Assembly: GCA_041396585.1 (NCBI GenBank)
Contig: JAWKYG010000021.1
Location: 1-64,000 of the forward strand
Direction of reading: 5' to 3'
Length of the DNA stretch: 64,000 bases
Origin: JAUIAI01 sp041396585
Lineage (GTDB): Bacteria > Pseudomonadota > Gammaproteobacteria > Burkholderiales > Burkholderiaceae_E
Numbering within the stretch: position 1 is the stretch's first letter; each line of letters opens with the position of its first letter. The translations under genes and the position numbers were made by a program. This document shows positions 34,307-43,308 of the stretch, piece after piece. Under the pieces are notes generated by a model, which saw nothing but the letters and a program-made list of their open reading frames with translations, was not told the DNA's origin and ran no database searches.

Positions 34307-36453
34307 ATGGCAACGACCCAGGGTTCATCCGCCGGTGACGGTGGGCTCGACCTCAGCCAGTTTCACGCGGTGTTTTTCGAAGAGGCCGATGAGAATCTGG
34401 TCCAGTTCGAGCAGCACCTCATGGAGCTGGATATCGAATCGGTGGACAGCGAAACACTGAACGCCATTTTCCGCTGTGCGCACTGATCAAGGGTGGCGCC
34501 GCCACGTTCGGGTTCAACGATGTGACCTCGCTGACCCATGTGATGGAGTCGCTGCTCGACAAGCTGCGCCGCGGTGAGCTGCCACTGTCGCGCGGGATGG
34601 TGGATACCCTGCTGGATTCCGGCGATGCGCTCAAGAGCCTGCTCGCGTTTCATGCCGGCGAGGCGGATGCGGCGCCCGATACCAAAGATCTGATCGAGGC
34701 GATCAATCGGCATGAGAAGGGTGGCGCGCAACAAGCGACTGCCAAGGTGAGCGCTCCGAAGGCTCATGAGCAGCCGGCAGCCGATGCGGCCGTGCCTTCC
34801 GAAGATGGCCCCGAGCCGCTTTGCCTGATCTTCGCGTTGACCGTAAACGCCACCTCCATTGCTGATACCCTGGCGATGTTCGGGGAGGTTGGCGGGATGG
34901 GCGATGTGTCGCCGGATCCGCGTGCCAAGCCGATCGATGGCGCGGTGCGAAGCTATCTCGTGAAGAACTCGAGTTGCGCGCCCAAGGAGATCGTCGAGAT
35001 GCTGGCATTCCACGTGAATGCCGACGAGATCTCATTGGTTCCGGTCTCCCAGACCGGGAGCGACGACGAAGATCCGTCCGACGGCATGGGTGGGGCCGCA
35101 TGGGGTTTGTTCCCGGGGGCCGTGCTGCCAAGTCATGAAAGTGCGCCCAGCGCCAGCCCGACACAGGCACCAGCGGCATCCGCCGACGGCCATGGCGCAG
35201 CCGGGCACGGTGCGAATGGAGCGCCGCCGCCGGCCGCAGGCCGTCCCGGTAAGGCGGCGCCCAAGGGACGTGCGAAGCCTTCGGGCGGCGATTCGACCCT
35301 CCGGGTTTCCGTGGACAAGGTCGATAACCTGATCAATCTGGTCGGAGAGCTGGTGATCACCCAGGCGATGCTCGAGCAGAATGGTCAGCAGCTGGATCCG
35401 ATAGAGCATCAGTCCTTGTTGTCGTGCCTGGCCGAATTGGAGCGCAATACCCGGTTGCTGCAGGAATCCGTGATGGCGATCCGGATGATTCCGATGGGTG
35501 TGGTGTTCAGCCGCTTCCCGCGGATGATGCGGGATCTCGAGAATCGTCTGGGCAAGCAGATCGAGCTCAAGACGGTGGGCGAGGCGACCGAGCTCGACAA
35601 GGGCATGATCGAGAAGATCACGGATCCTCTCACTCATCTGATTCGCAATGCGGCCGACCACGGCATCGAGATGCCCGAAGACCGCAAGCGCGCCGGCAAG
35701 AAGCCTCAGGGTACGGTGACTTTGTCCGCCCAGCATCGCGGGGGGCAGATCTGTATCGAGGTCAGCGACGACGGCAAGGGCTTGTCCCGCAAGAAGCTCA
35801 TCGAGAAGGCGATCGAGAAGGGGATTCCCGCCAATGATCAGATGAGTGATCAGGATGTCTGGAACCTGATCATGGAGCCCGGCTTCTCGACGGCCTCGGA
35901 GCTTACCGATATTTCCGGTCGCGGCGTCGGGATGGATGTCGTGAAGAAGAACATTCAGTCCCTCGGTGGGTCGGTGAGAATTCATTCGGTCGAAGGGCAG
36001 GGCTCGACGATCTCCGTGAATCTGCCGTTGACCTTGGCGATCATGGACGGTATGTCGGTTGGTATCGGCCGCGATGAGACCTACATCCTCCCGCTCGCTT
36101 CGGTAATCGAGTCTATCAATCTCGAGCTTCAGCAGATCCGGACCGTGGGCGGCGATCAGAACGTGCTCAAGCTGCGCGGTGATTACATCCCGATCCTGGG
36201 AATGGCCGAGATGCTCGGCGTAGAGCGTGCGCCGGCTGAGCGTACCAGCGACACCGTGGTGATTGTCGAGGCCGATGGCAAGCGTGCTGCACTAGTCGTG
36301 GACGAGTTGATAGGGCAGCACCAGGTAGTGGTGAAGAATCTCGAGCAGAACTATGGTCGGATCGAGGGGGTATCGGGTGCAACGATTCTTGGCGACGGGA
36401 GGGTTGCCATGATTCTGGATGTTGCACATTTCGTTCGTCGCGCCCGTCATTGA
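34307..36453 (+). CDS. cheA: CheA chemotaxis histidine kinase (frameshifted in HPt domain)
   Basis: CheA is the kinase that phosphorylates CheY and CheB under receptor control. The frame from 34307 (MATTQGSSAGDGGLDLSQFHAVFFEEADENL) reads into the HPt motif and stops at TGA 34484-34486, immediately after the phospho-accepting His59. Loss of one C in CACTCGATC would explain it, since IKGGAATFGFNDV continues in the next frame to 36453. Downstream domains are intact: dimerisation (SVDKVDNLINLVGELVITQ), ATP-binding N box HLIRNAADHGIE, DDGKGL, GRGVGMDVVKKN, and a CheW-like C-terminus. As written, no full-length kinase is made. A sequencing error is the simplest explanation. Confidence 0.85.
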
Positions 36454-36486
36454 ACGGCATTGTCGAAATCGGTAGTGGAGAAAAGC

Positions 36487-36981
36487 ATGGAAGCAATTGA
36501 GTCTGTCGAGTCCCGGGCCGCGTTAGATCTCGGTGAGAAGTGGTGCGATGAGTTTCTGACCTTCAAGCTCGGCGAGGAAGAGTACGCGATCGATATCCTG
36601 AAGGTTCAGGAGATCCGTGGATTCGAACGGCCAACCCGGATCGCGAACTCGCAGCACTATGTGCTCGGCGTGGTCAATCTGCGTGGCGTGATCGTGCCAA
36701 TCATCGACCTGCGCCTGAAGTGCGGGTTTCACGACAGCCAGTACACGGAGACAACGGTGGTCATCATCCTCAACGTCGGTGAGCGTGTCGCCGGTGTCGT
36801 GGTGGACTCGGTTTCGGATGTCCTGGAACTGAAGCGCGAGCAGATCTCCGAGGCGCCGGATATGAGTACCGGGATCGATTCCAGCTACATCGTTGGTCTG
36901 GGTACGGTCGATACCCGCATGCTGATTCTGATCGACATCGAGCGGATGATCGGCACCGACGAACTTGGCTCGATGCACTGA
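36487..36981 (+). CDS. cheW: CheW coupling protein
   Basis: This 164-residue scaffold links receptors to CheA. The CheW fold is evident in FLTFKLGEEEYAIDILKVQEIRGFERPTRIANSQHYVLGVVNLRGVIVPIIDLRLK and GVVVDSVSDVLELKREQI. The ATG at 36487 is 33 bases after cheA; the earlier frame start at 36460 is less likely. It is part of the cheA-W-R-D-B run. Confidence 0.93.
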   Translation: MEAIESVESRAALDLGEKWCDEFLTFKLGEEEYAIDILKVQEIRGFERPTRIANSQHYVLGVVNLRGVIVPIIDLRLKCGFHDSQYTETTVVIILNVGERVAGVVVDSVSDVLELKREQISEAPDMSTGIDSSYIVGLGTVDTRMLILIDIERMIGTDELGSMH

Positions 36982-36989
36982 GGCCTGCA

Positions 36990-37811
36990 ATGACTCTGAC
37001 CAGTACAGCCGGGGCCATGTCCATCTCGGATGCGACATTCGACAAGGTCCGCAAGTTGATCTACGAGAAGGCTGGCATAAGCCTGAACGATAACAAGCGG
37101 ATGCTCGTCTATGGTCGGCTGACTCCGCTGGCTCGGCGTCAAGGCCTCGGATCGATCGAGGAGTTGCTGGACAAAGTCGGCCGCAACGCGGACCTTCAGC
37201 AGCAGTTCATCAATGCGCTGACGACCAATCTGACCTCCTTCTTCCGGGAGGCGCATCACTTCGAGATGCTTGGGGATGCATTGCGCAGCTCACGCGGCAA
37301 GGTACGGATCTGGTGTGCCGCGGCATCGACCGGCGAGGAGCCCTATTCGATTGCCTTGTGCTGCAAGGAGAATCTTCCTGCGGCTTCACAGGTCGAGATC
37401 ATCGCGACTGATATCGATACCACGGTGCTCTCCAAGGCTAAAGCGGGGATCTACCCGGAAGCCTCGGTGGCCAGCGTGCCCACGGCGATGCGCAAGCGTT
37501 GGTTCACGCAGCGCAATGAGCTTGGAAAGTCGATGATGGCCGTCAACGACCAGGTCAAGTCGATGGTCCGCTTTCAGCAGCTGAATCTGGTCGCTGGTTC
37601 CTGGGCTCTGACGCCTGGGTTCGACTTCATTTTCTGCCGCAATGTACTCATCTATTTCGATCAGCAGACGAAGACGGGCATCTTGAGAAAGATGCACTCG
37701 ATGCTCAAGCCTGGCGGTACCTTGTACGTCGGGCACTCCGAGCACTTCCGTGACGAGCTGGACTTGTTCCGCTCCGCCGGGCGCACTTCGTATGTCAGGA
37801 TCGAGAGATGA
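36990..37811 (+). CDS. cheR: CheR chemoreceptor methyltransferase
   Basis: This 273-residue SAM-dependent methyltransferase methylates receptor glutamates. The N-terminal helical domain is FDKVRKLIYEKAGISLNDNKRMLVYGRLTPLARRQG. The catalytic domain shows LTTNLTSFFREAHHFEML, the SAM motif RIWCAAASTGEEPYSIA, IIATDIDTTVLSKAKAGIYPE and FDFIFCRNVLIYFD. Start 36990 is the first ATG; Met10 at 37017 is possible. The stop overlaps cheD by ATGA. Confidence 0.92.
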   Translation: MTLTSTAGAMSISDATFDKVRKLIYEKAGISLNDNKRMLVYGRLTPLARRQGLGSIEELLDKVGRNADLQQQFINALTTNLTSFFREAHHFEMLGDALRSSRGKVRIWCAAASTGEEPYSIALCCKENLPAASQVEIIATDIDTTVLSKAKAGIYPEASVASVPTAMRKRWFTQRNELGKSMMAVNDQVKSMVRFQQLNLVAGSWALTPGFDFIFCRNVLIYFDQQTKTGILRKMHSMLKPGGTLYVGHSEHFRDELDLFRSAGRTSYVRIER

Positions 37812-38431
37812 TTGACAAGGATCGGCGGCTGGAGCAACTGCGCCGGCAACCGAAGGTTCGAGACAGAGCGTCGTTCTTCTTTTACGACAACACGTTTCGG
37901 AACATCGCGGTCAAGGTGGCGCCGGCCGAATACTTCGTGGATACGGAAGGCCTGGTGCTGACCACGGTGCTCGGCTCTTGCGTGAGTGTGTGCCTGATCG
38001 CCAGGGAAGGCGCGATCTGTGGCATGAACCATTTCATGCTGCCCGCCTCGGGTCCGTCGGGAAATTCCGCGCGCTACGGCCTGTTCGCCATGGAGCTTCT
38101 GATCAATGAGATGCTCAAGGCGGGCGCGCCACGCAACGGATTGAAGGCCAAGGTCTATGGCGGCGGCGCGGTCATTTCCGGGATGAAGACGCTACAGATC
38201 GGCAAACAGAACGTGGACTTCGTCGAGAGCTTCCTCAAGCAGGAAGGGATTCCCGTGCTGGCGCGAGACGTACTGGATATATATCCGCGCAAGATCACGA
38301 TGGTTGGCGGCAGCGGCAAGGTGATCGTGCAGAAGCTGGCCAAGGATACCAGCGGTGCTCTGGCGGCCGAGGCAAGCTATGCCAAGCGCACGATCGAGCG
38401 GCCGCGTGCTGGTGAGGTCACGCTGTTTTGA
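37808..38431 (+). CDS. cheD: CheD chemoreceptor glutamine deamidase
   Basis: The protein has 207 residues. The catalytic Cys lies in TTVLGSCVSVCLI and the His in GMNHFMLP. It deamidates receptor glutamines before methylation. The segment AKVYGGGAVISGM is conserved. It is translationally coupled to cheR. Its presence alongside CheZ, and the absence of CheC, are typical of betaproteobacterial pathways. Confidence 0.92.
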   Translation: MIDKDRRLEQLRRQPKVRDRASFFFYDNTFRNIAVKVAPAEYFVDTEGLVLTTVLGSCVSVCLIAREGAICGMNHFMLPASGPSGNSARYGLFAMELLINEMLKAGAPRNGLKAKVYGGGAVISGMKTLQIGKQNVDFVESFLKQEGIPVLARDVLDIYPRKITMVGGSGKVIVQKLAKDTSGALAAEASYAKRTIERPRAGEVTLF

Positions 38432-38520
38432 GGAGTCATTGGGCGGCGCTTTCGCAGCCGACGCGCAATGACCAGTGAATTGATCGGCGCCCTGATTGGT
38501 GGCGACGATTGGAGATCGGC

Positions 38521-39930
38521 ATGAAGGATGTAACGGTTCTTGTCGTAGATGATTCGGCCTTGGTTCGCAGCCTGCTGAAGTCGGTACTCGATCAGCAGCC
38601 GGGAATTCAGTGTGTCGGGGTTGCCGCCGACGCCGCCGAGGCGCGTACGCTGATTCGCCAGCTCAACCCCGACGTATTGACCCTTGATGTCGAGATGCCG
38701 GGCATGAACGGGCTTGATTTCCTCAAGCAGTTGATGCGCTCCCGGCCGATGCCCGTGGTGATGATCTCATCACTGACGGCTCGCGGTGCCGAGACGACAT
38801 TGACCGCGCTCGAGCTTGGCGCGGTGGACTTTGTGGCCAAGCCCAAGTTCGAGGTCAGTCAGGGTATCAGCGTCGCTTCCAATGAGATCGCCGCCAAGAT
38901 TCGCATGGCGGCGCGTGCGCGTATCTCGGCGCGTCAGCATGTGCCACAGATGCTGCCAGGCCATGCGACGCGCGCGCCGGCGGCGATACCGATGCGTACT
39001 CCCGCTGCGGGTGTGGCTGCCCAGCCGTTCGCCGCGCCGTCGCCAGTGTCTCAGCCGGCTGCAGTGCAAGTGCCCGTGCAGAGTCAGGGTGCGGAGGCAG
39101 GGGGCGCCGCGCACGCGCCGAGCGCCCCTGTCGGCGACGAAGCAGAGCCGCAAAGGACTGGCGGCAATCAGCCGGTCGTTAGCGATGCCCGCAAGCAAGT
39201 GGCTGCGCCTCGAGCACTGGCTGGCAGACCGGCTGCGCGCGCACCATCTCGATCCGGCTTGGTTGCCCGCGGAGGCGCCCTGGCTGGTGGATCGCTCGCG
39301 GGGGCGAGCACCGTTGCACAGTCGGCCGTTGGTCGGCGTTCGAGTGCGGTGACTCCACGGATCGGTTCGGACACGCTGATCGCGATCGGTGCTTCCACCG
39401 GGGGCACGGAGGCGATTCGGGAGCTATTGTCTCGGCTACCGGCCAAGTCTCCGCCGGTCGTGATGGTTCAGCATATGCCGGCGGCGTTCACCGGAAGTTT
39501 CGCCAAGCGCCTCGATCAGTCTTCTCAATTGCGCGTTCTCGAGGCCGAGCATGGTCAGACGCTGCAGTCCGGGCATGCGTATCTGGCGCCCGGCCATAGT
39601 CACCTGCGCATCAGGGTCCAGGGCGGGCGCCTGGTGACCGTGCTCGGTGATGATCCCGAGATCAGTGGTCATCGTCCATCGGTGGACGCGTTGTTCGAAT
39701 CGCTCTGGCCGCTGGCCGGTCGGGTCATCAGCGTGATCCTGACCGGCATGGGGCGCGATGGCGCGAAGGCGATGGCGACCTTGCACGAGCGCGGCTCGTT
39801 CACCTATGGCCAGGACGAAGGCAGTTGCGTGGTCTACGGCATGCCGCGCGCCGCTGCCCAGGCCGGAGCCATTGACCTGGTGATGTCACCAGCCGAGATC
39901 GGCGACGCGCTTGCGGCGCTGATTCACTGA
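38521..39930 (+). CDS. cheB: CheB protein-glutamate methylesterase/response regulator
   Basis: This protein of 469 residues exceeds the usual 350 or so. The receiver domain with phospho-acceptor Asp56 (LTLDVEMPG) occupies residues 1-125. A very long Ala/Pro/Val-rich linker runs from about 145 to 280. The methylesterase domain has catalytic Ser in IGASTGGTEAI, His in VQHMPAAFTGSFAKRLD, and Asp in TGMGRDGAKAM. The ATG at 38521 follows GGAGATC. The extended linker is unusual but the frame is intact. The 3' end overlaps a convergent DUF3135 gene by seven bases. Confidence 0.9.
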   Translation: MKDVTVLVVDDSALVRSLLKSVLDQQPGIQCVGVAADAAEARTLIRQLNPDVLTLDVEMPGMNGLDFLKQLMRSRPMPVVMISSLTARGAETTLTALELGAVDFVAKPKFEVSQGISVASNEIAAKIRMAARARISARQHVPQMLPGHATRAPAAIPMRTPAAGVAAQPFAAPSPVSQPAAVQVPVQSQGAEAGGAAHAPSAPVGDEAEPQRTGGNQPVVSDARKQVAAPRALAGRPAARAPSRSGLVARGGALAGGSLAGASTVAQSAVGRRSSAVTPRIGSDTLIAIGASTGGTEAIRELLSRLPAKSPPVVMVQHMPAAFTGSFAKRLDQSSQLRVLEAEHGQTLQSGHAYLAPGHSHLRIRVQGGRLVTVLGDDPEISGHRPSVDALFESLWPLAGRVISVILTGMGRDGAKAMATLHERGSFTYGQDEGSCVVYGMPRAAAQAGAIDLVMSPAEIGDALAALIH

Positions 39931-40298
39931 GCGCCTGCAGACCTTGGCGGAGCGGGCTCAGCGATCTGACTTTGTCTTGGCTTGGCCTGCTGCCCTGCCT
40001 GCAGCAGGTGCGCCAGCCCGTTCTGAAGCGCTCCCGATAGCGCCGACATCTGTTCGTTCAGTCGCTGGACATCCTCGAGCATCATCTGCCCCGCGGCAGT
40101 TCGCGCTTCGGGGCTGGCATTCTCGTTTTGTTGTTCGAACTGCTTCAGGCGCTTTCTGGCGGCGGCCGCCTGACCCGGGGTGCCCTTGGCCAGTTCGAGG
40201 GCCAGCACCGCCTGGCGGCGTGCCTCGAAGGCCTGCGGGTCGCGCCTGAACAGATCTGCCCACTCATCGAAGTCGAACTCGGCTGGCTTTTCGCTCAT
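39924..40298 (-). CDS. DUF3135-like protein
   Basis: The protein has 124 residues. EFDFDEWADLFRRDPQAFEARRQAVLALELAKG is the DUF3135 core (FDxWxxLxxxDPxAFExxRxxxL), followed by a helical Gln-rich stretch and a Pro/Ala tail. Its function is unknown. It overlaps the end of cheB tail-to-tail and precedes the flagellar export operon. It is perhaps a small regulatory helical protein. Confidence 0.72.
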   Translation of the reverse strand: MSEKPAEFDFDEWADLFRRDPQAFEARRQAVLALELAKGTPGQAAAARKRLKQFEQQNENASPEARTAAGQMMLEDVQRLNEQMSALSGALQNGLAHLLQAGQQAKPRQSQIAEPAPPRSAGAQ

Positions 40299-40577
40299 GA
40301 CTTGTCCTCACTGCCGGATCGGGTCCCGACCGTTCGTCGGTAGCCACCGTCCGTTGATTCGGAAAACGGCACAAAGAGGCGACAGTCTGCGGCGGTGCTC
40401 GAGCGGCGTACGCGAACTATGTCACAGGGAATGCGAGCGCCGTAGCGGCCCGGGTCGGGGCGATGAGAAATTGCACGGGTAGCAGGGAACTCGCCCGGGA
40501 AAGCAGCGCGAGAGGCCGCCGCTCGGGCTGCCAATGTTCGGAATCTTCCGCCTGCGCTCGAGGTGGATCTGGCGCGA
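40299..40577. other. Intergenic between DUF3135 gene and fliR
   Basis: There is no gene I can support; short Arg-rich frames appear spurious. This is the 3' end of the long fliF-to-fliR run, but no T-rich terminator is obvious. Confidence 0.35.
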
Positions 40578-41330
40578 TCAGATCCGGGTCATCCGCCCGA
40601 GCAGGGTGAGGGCTTGTGAGATCGGCGCATCCAGCAGGGGGACGGCGAACAGCATCAGGAGCAGACCGGCGCCGATGGTCACCGGGAAGCCAATCGAGAA
40701 CACGCTGAACTGGGGGGCCACGCGCGACATGATGCCCAGGGCGAGATTCAGTAACAGAATCAAAAGAATGAAGGGCAGGGCGATGTTCAGACTCAAGGCG
40801 AACATCGCCAGGCCGGTCTCCCGCAGCAGATCCGGCGACAACCATTGCCAGCCGCCGGTTACCGGGATCAGGTTGAAGCTGTTGATGATCGCCGAAATCA
40901 GCAGGACGTGGCCGTTGAGCGTGACGAACCCGGTGAGGGCGATCAGATTGAGCATCCGCGAAACGGGATTGGAAGCGCCGCTCTGAGGATCGAAGAAGCC
41001 GGCGAACGACAGGCCCATCTGCAGGCCAATGGCCTCACCGGCCACTTCGAAGGCACTGAAGATCACCCTGGCGACGAAGCCTATCAGCAAGCCGATGACG
41101 ACCTCGTGTGCGATCAAGGGCAGCAGGCGGACATCGGCGGTCAGCGCAGGTTGTTCGATGCCGGGTACGACGATCAGGGCGATTGCAGCGGCCAGCGCGA
41201 CCCGCACCCGCATCGGGGTGCTGCGCTGAGACAACACCGGCGCACTGGTGAACAGCCCCAGCAGCCTGAACAAGGGTAGCAGCACGCCGAGCATCAAGCC
41301 GGTCAATTGCTGATCGGTGAAGCTGATCAT
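40578..41330 (-). CDS. fliR: Flagellar export apparatus membrane protein FliR
   Basis: This 250-residue core component of the flagellar type III export gate has six or so membrane segments. VALAAAIALIVVPG, FVARVIFSAFEVAGEAIGLQMGLSFAGFFDPQSGASNPVSRMLN and PFILLILLLNLALGIMSRVAPQFSVFSIGFPVTIGAGLLLM are all conserved. The ATG overlaps the fliQ stop. It is the last gene of the fliL-R export segment. Length is normal. Confidence 0.93.
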   Translation of the reverse strand: MISFTDQQLTGLMLGVLLPLFRLLGLFTSAPVLSQRSTPMRVRVALAAAIALIVVPGIEQPALTADVRLLPLIAHEVVIGLLIGFVARVIFSAFEVAGEAIGLQMGLSFAGFFDPQSGASNPVSRMLNLIALTGFVTLNGHVLLISAIINSFNLIPVTGGWQWLSPDLLRETGLAMFALSLNIALPFILLILLLNLALGIMSRVAPQFSVFSIGFPVTIGAGLLLMLFAVPLLDAPISQALTLLGRMTRI

Positions 41331-41605
41331 GGCCTACCGCTGGCAATCAGCGGAATGGTCTGCAGCATTTCGCGTATGAACTCTGTCATCAGCGAGATCA
41401 ACCAGGGCCCGACCAACACGATTGCGGCGGCGATGCCGATCAGTTTCGGTAGGAAGGTCAGGGTGGTCTCGTTGATCTGGGTGATCGCCTGCGTCACGCT
41501 GACGAGCAAACCGACCGCCATCGCCACGCCGAGCAACGGCGCCGACAACATCAACAGCACCTGCATCGCCTGACGACCAATATCGAGAACCAGTTCCGGG
41601 GACAT
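41327..41605 (-). CDS. fliQ: Flagellar export apparatus protein FliQ
   Basis: This 92-residue protein has two membrane spans: SPELVLDIGRQAMQVLLMLSAPLLGVAMAVGLLVSVTQAITQINETTLTFLPKLIGIAAAIVLVGPWLISLMTEFIREML. The start at 41605 shares a base with the fliP stop (TGATG). FliQ surrounds the FliP ring in the export gate. The frame is intact. Confidence 0.93.
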   Translation of the reverse strand: MSPELVLDIGRQAMQVLLMLSAPLLGVAMAVGLLVSVTQAITQINETTLTFLPKLIGIAAAIVLVGPWLISLMTEFIREMLQTIPLIASGRP

Positions 41606-42435
41606 CAGCTCACCTGGGGTCCGAAGCTGGCCACCATGGAGCCGACCAGCAGGTGCCATCCGTCGGCAAGGACGAACAGCATCAGTTTGAAGGGAAGCGC
41701 AACCAACACCGGCGATAGCATCATCATGCCCATCGACATCAGCACACTGGCGACAACCAGGTCGATGACCAGAAACGGAATAAAGATCAAGAAGCCGATC
41801 TGGAAGGCGGTTTTCAGTTCACTGATCACGAATGCCGGTACGAGCAAGCGCAACGGGACCTTGTCGGCATCGACCCGTGCCTGATCGTCTTTGCCTGTCA
41901 TCTCATAGAACAAGGCCAGATCCGTCTCGCGGGTCTGCTTGAGCATGAACTGGCGCAGCGAGGTGCTCGCCTGTTCTGCAGCCTGCTCGAAACTGATGGA
42001 TTGTTCGCTGTAGGGTTTGTAGGCCTTCTCGTACAGTGTCTCGACGGTCGGAGACATGACGAACAGGCTCAGAAACAGCGACATACCGATGATCACCTGG
42101 TTGGGGGGCGTGGATTGCAGCCCCAGGGCCTGGCGCATCAAGGAGAGCACGATCACGATCCGGGTGAAACTGGTCATCAGCAGCATCACGGCGGGCAGAA
42201 AGGAAAGTGCCGAGAAGAGCAGCAGGGTTTCGATCGAGACCGAGTAGGTGGTGCTGCCGTTGCTGCCCGGTTGGGCAATCACGGACAGGGCCGATTCGGC
42301 GGCCAGGGCGGGGCTGGCGCACAGGGTGAGGAAAGATAGCGAAACCAGGGCCATTGCCTGGCAAAGCCAGCGCTGCAAGCGGATCGGTTCGTGGCGGACA
42401 TCGGGCATGGCGAACATGTCGGTGATGCGCCTCAT
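41605..42435 (-). CDS. fliP: Flagellar export apparatus protein FliP
   Basis: This 276-residue gate protein has an N-terminal signal sequence (ALVSLSFLTLCASPALA), then ETLLLFSALSFLPAVMLLMTSFTRIVIVLSLMRQALGLQSTPPNQVIIGMSLFLSLFVMSP and the C-terminal AFQIGFLIFIPFLVIDLVVASVLMSMGMMMLSP. The ATG at 42435 overlaps the fliO stop. The long Arg-rich extension upstream in the same frame is the shadow of fliO and is excluded. Confidence 0.92.
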   Translation of the reverse strand: MRRITDMFAMPDVRHEPIRLQRWLCQAMALVSLSFLTLCASPALAAESALSVIAQPGSNGSTTYSVSIETLLLFSALSFLPAVMLLMTSFTRIVIVLSLMRQALGLQSTPPNQVIIGMSLFLSLFVMSPTVETLYEKAYKPYSEQSISFEQAAEQASTSLRQFMLKQTRETDLALFYEMTGKDDQARVDADKVPLRLLVPAFVISELKTAFQIGFLIFIPFLVIDLVVASVLMSMGMMMLSPVLVALPFKLMLFVLADGWHLLVGSMVASFGPQVS

Positions 42436-42770
42436 TGGCCGCGCGCCCTGTTCAGCAGGTTGCCGAAGCTGTTGGATGCGCCGGCCTCCCCGGCCCGCGC
42501 TGCGGCCTCGCCTGCGGGCGCTGCGCCGAGGTCGTGAAGTTGGCAGACCGCCTGGGCGGTGACGCCGATCAGCAGTCGTTGGCCGTCGACCTCGATCATC
42601 ACCACGCGCTCGCGCGGACCAAGCGGCAGACTGTCGATGACCTGCATCAGGCCGGCGCGCCGACGCCCGAGAAGATCCTTGCGCTGACGAAGCCACATCA
42701 CGATGCCGGCAATGGCCAGCGAGGCCAGAACCAGGATGGACCAGAGCGTCATCGGTGGCTGCGAGCTCAT
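42432..42770 (-). CDS. fliO: Flagellar protein FliO
   Basis: This 112-residue protein has a single membrane anchor (ILVLASLAIAGIVMWL) and a cytoplasmic domain (VIDSLPLGPRERVVMIEVDGQRLLIGVTAQAVCQLHDL), the standard FliO pattern. FliO chaperones assembly of FliP. It lies between fliN and fliP, two bases after fliN. Confidence 0.88.
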   Translation of the reverse strand: MSSQPPMTLWSILVLASLAIAGIVMWLRQRKDLLGRRRAGLMQVIDSLPLGPRERVVMIEVDGQRLLIGVTAQAVCQLHDLGAAPAGEAAARAGEAGASNSFGNLLNRARGQ

Positions 42771-42771
42771 C

Positions 42772-43308
42772 TCAGCGCAGCCGCTTCAGACGTTCGGACG
42801 GCGTGATGATGTCGGTCAGGCGAACGCCGAACTTCTCGTTCACCACGACCACCTCGCCCTGGGCGATCAGGCAGCCGTTGACCAGTACGTCCATGGGTTC
42901 GCCGGCGAGTTCGTCCAGTTCGATGACCGAACCCTGGGCGAGTTGCAGAATGCTGCGGATCGGGATCTTGGTGCGGCCGAGTTCAACCGTGAGCTTCACT
43001 GGAATGTCCAGCAGCATGTCGAGCTCACCGTTGTGGTGCGAGGGGCTGGGCCCGCTGCTCAGGGCGGGAAAGATTCCCTGCGCACTCTCGACGCGGGCGG
43101 CCGGTGCAAACGGGGTCTCCTCGCCGGCGCCGGCCTTCTCCGCGGCCTTCTGTTCCGCCACGGCCGCGGCCCAGTCGTCCTCGGCCGGGCCATCGGCCGA
43201 CCCCTCGGCGGCCTTCTGTTCTGCCACGGCCGCAGCCCAGTCGTCGTCCAGGCTCGAGTCGCTGCCGGTCTCTTCCGGCTCGGTTGGCTCGATGGGTTTG
43301 TCACTCAT
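42772..43308 (-). CDS. fliN: Flagellar motor switch protein FliN
   Basis: The protein has 178 residues. The C-terminal SpoA domain (LDIPVKLTVELGRTKIPIRSILQLAQGSVIELDELAGEPMDVLVNGCLIAQGEVVVVNEKFGVRLTDIITP) is standard. The N-terminal 80 residues carry a 14-residue unit, DDWAAAVAEQKAAE, twice (residues 22-35 and 44-57), making the protein about 40 residues longer than E. coli FliN. It forms the C-ring with FliM and FliG, and overlaps fliM by eight bases. Confidence 0.92.
   Translation of the reverse strand: MSDKPIEPTEPEETGSDSSLDDDWAAAVAEQKAAEGSADGPAEDDWAAAVAEQKAAEKAGAGEETPFAPAARVESAQGIFPALSSGPSPSHHNGELDMLLDIPVKLTVELGRTKIPIRSILQLAQGSVIELDELAGEPMDVLVNGCLIAQGEVVVVNEKFGVRLTDIITPSERLKRLR

Noticed and set aside
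41605..42696. N-terminally extended FliP start
   Set aside because: The extra 87 residues are Arg-rich and antiparallel in composition to fliO; the ATG at 42435 overlaps the fliO stop and gives a proper signal sequence.
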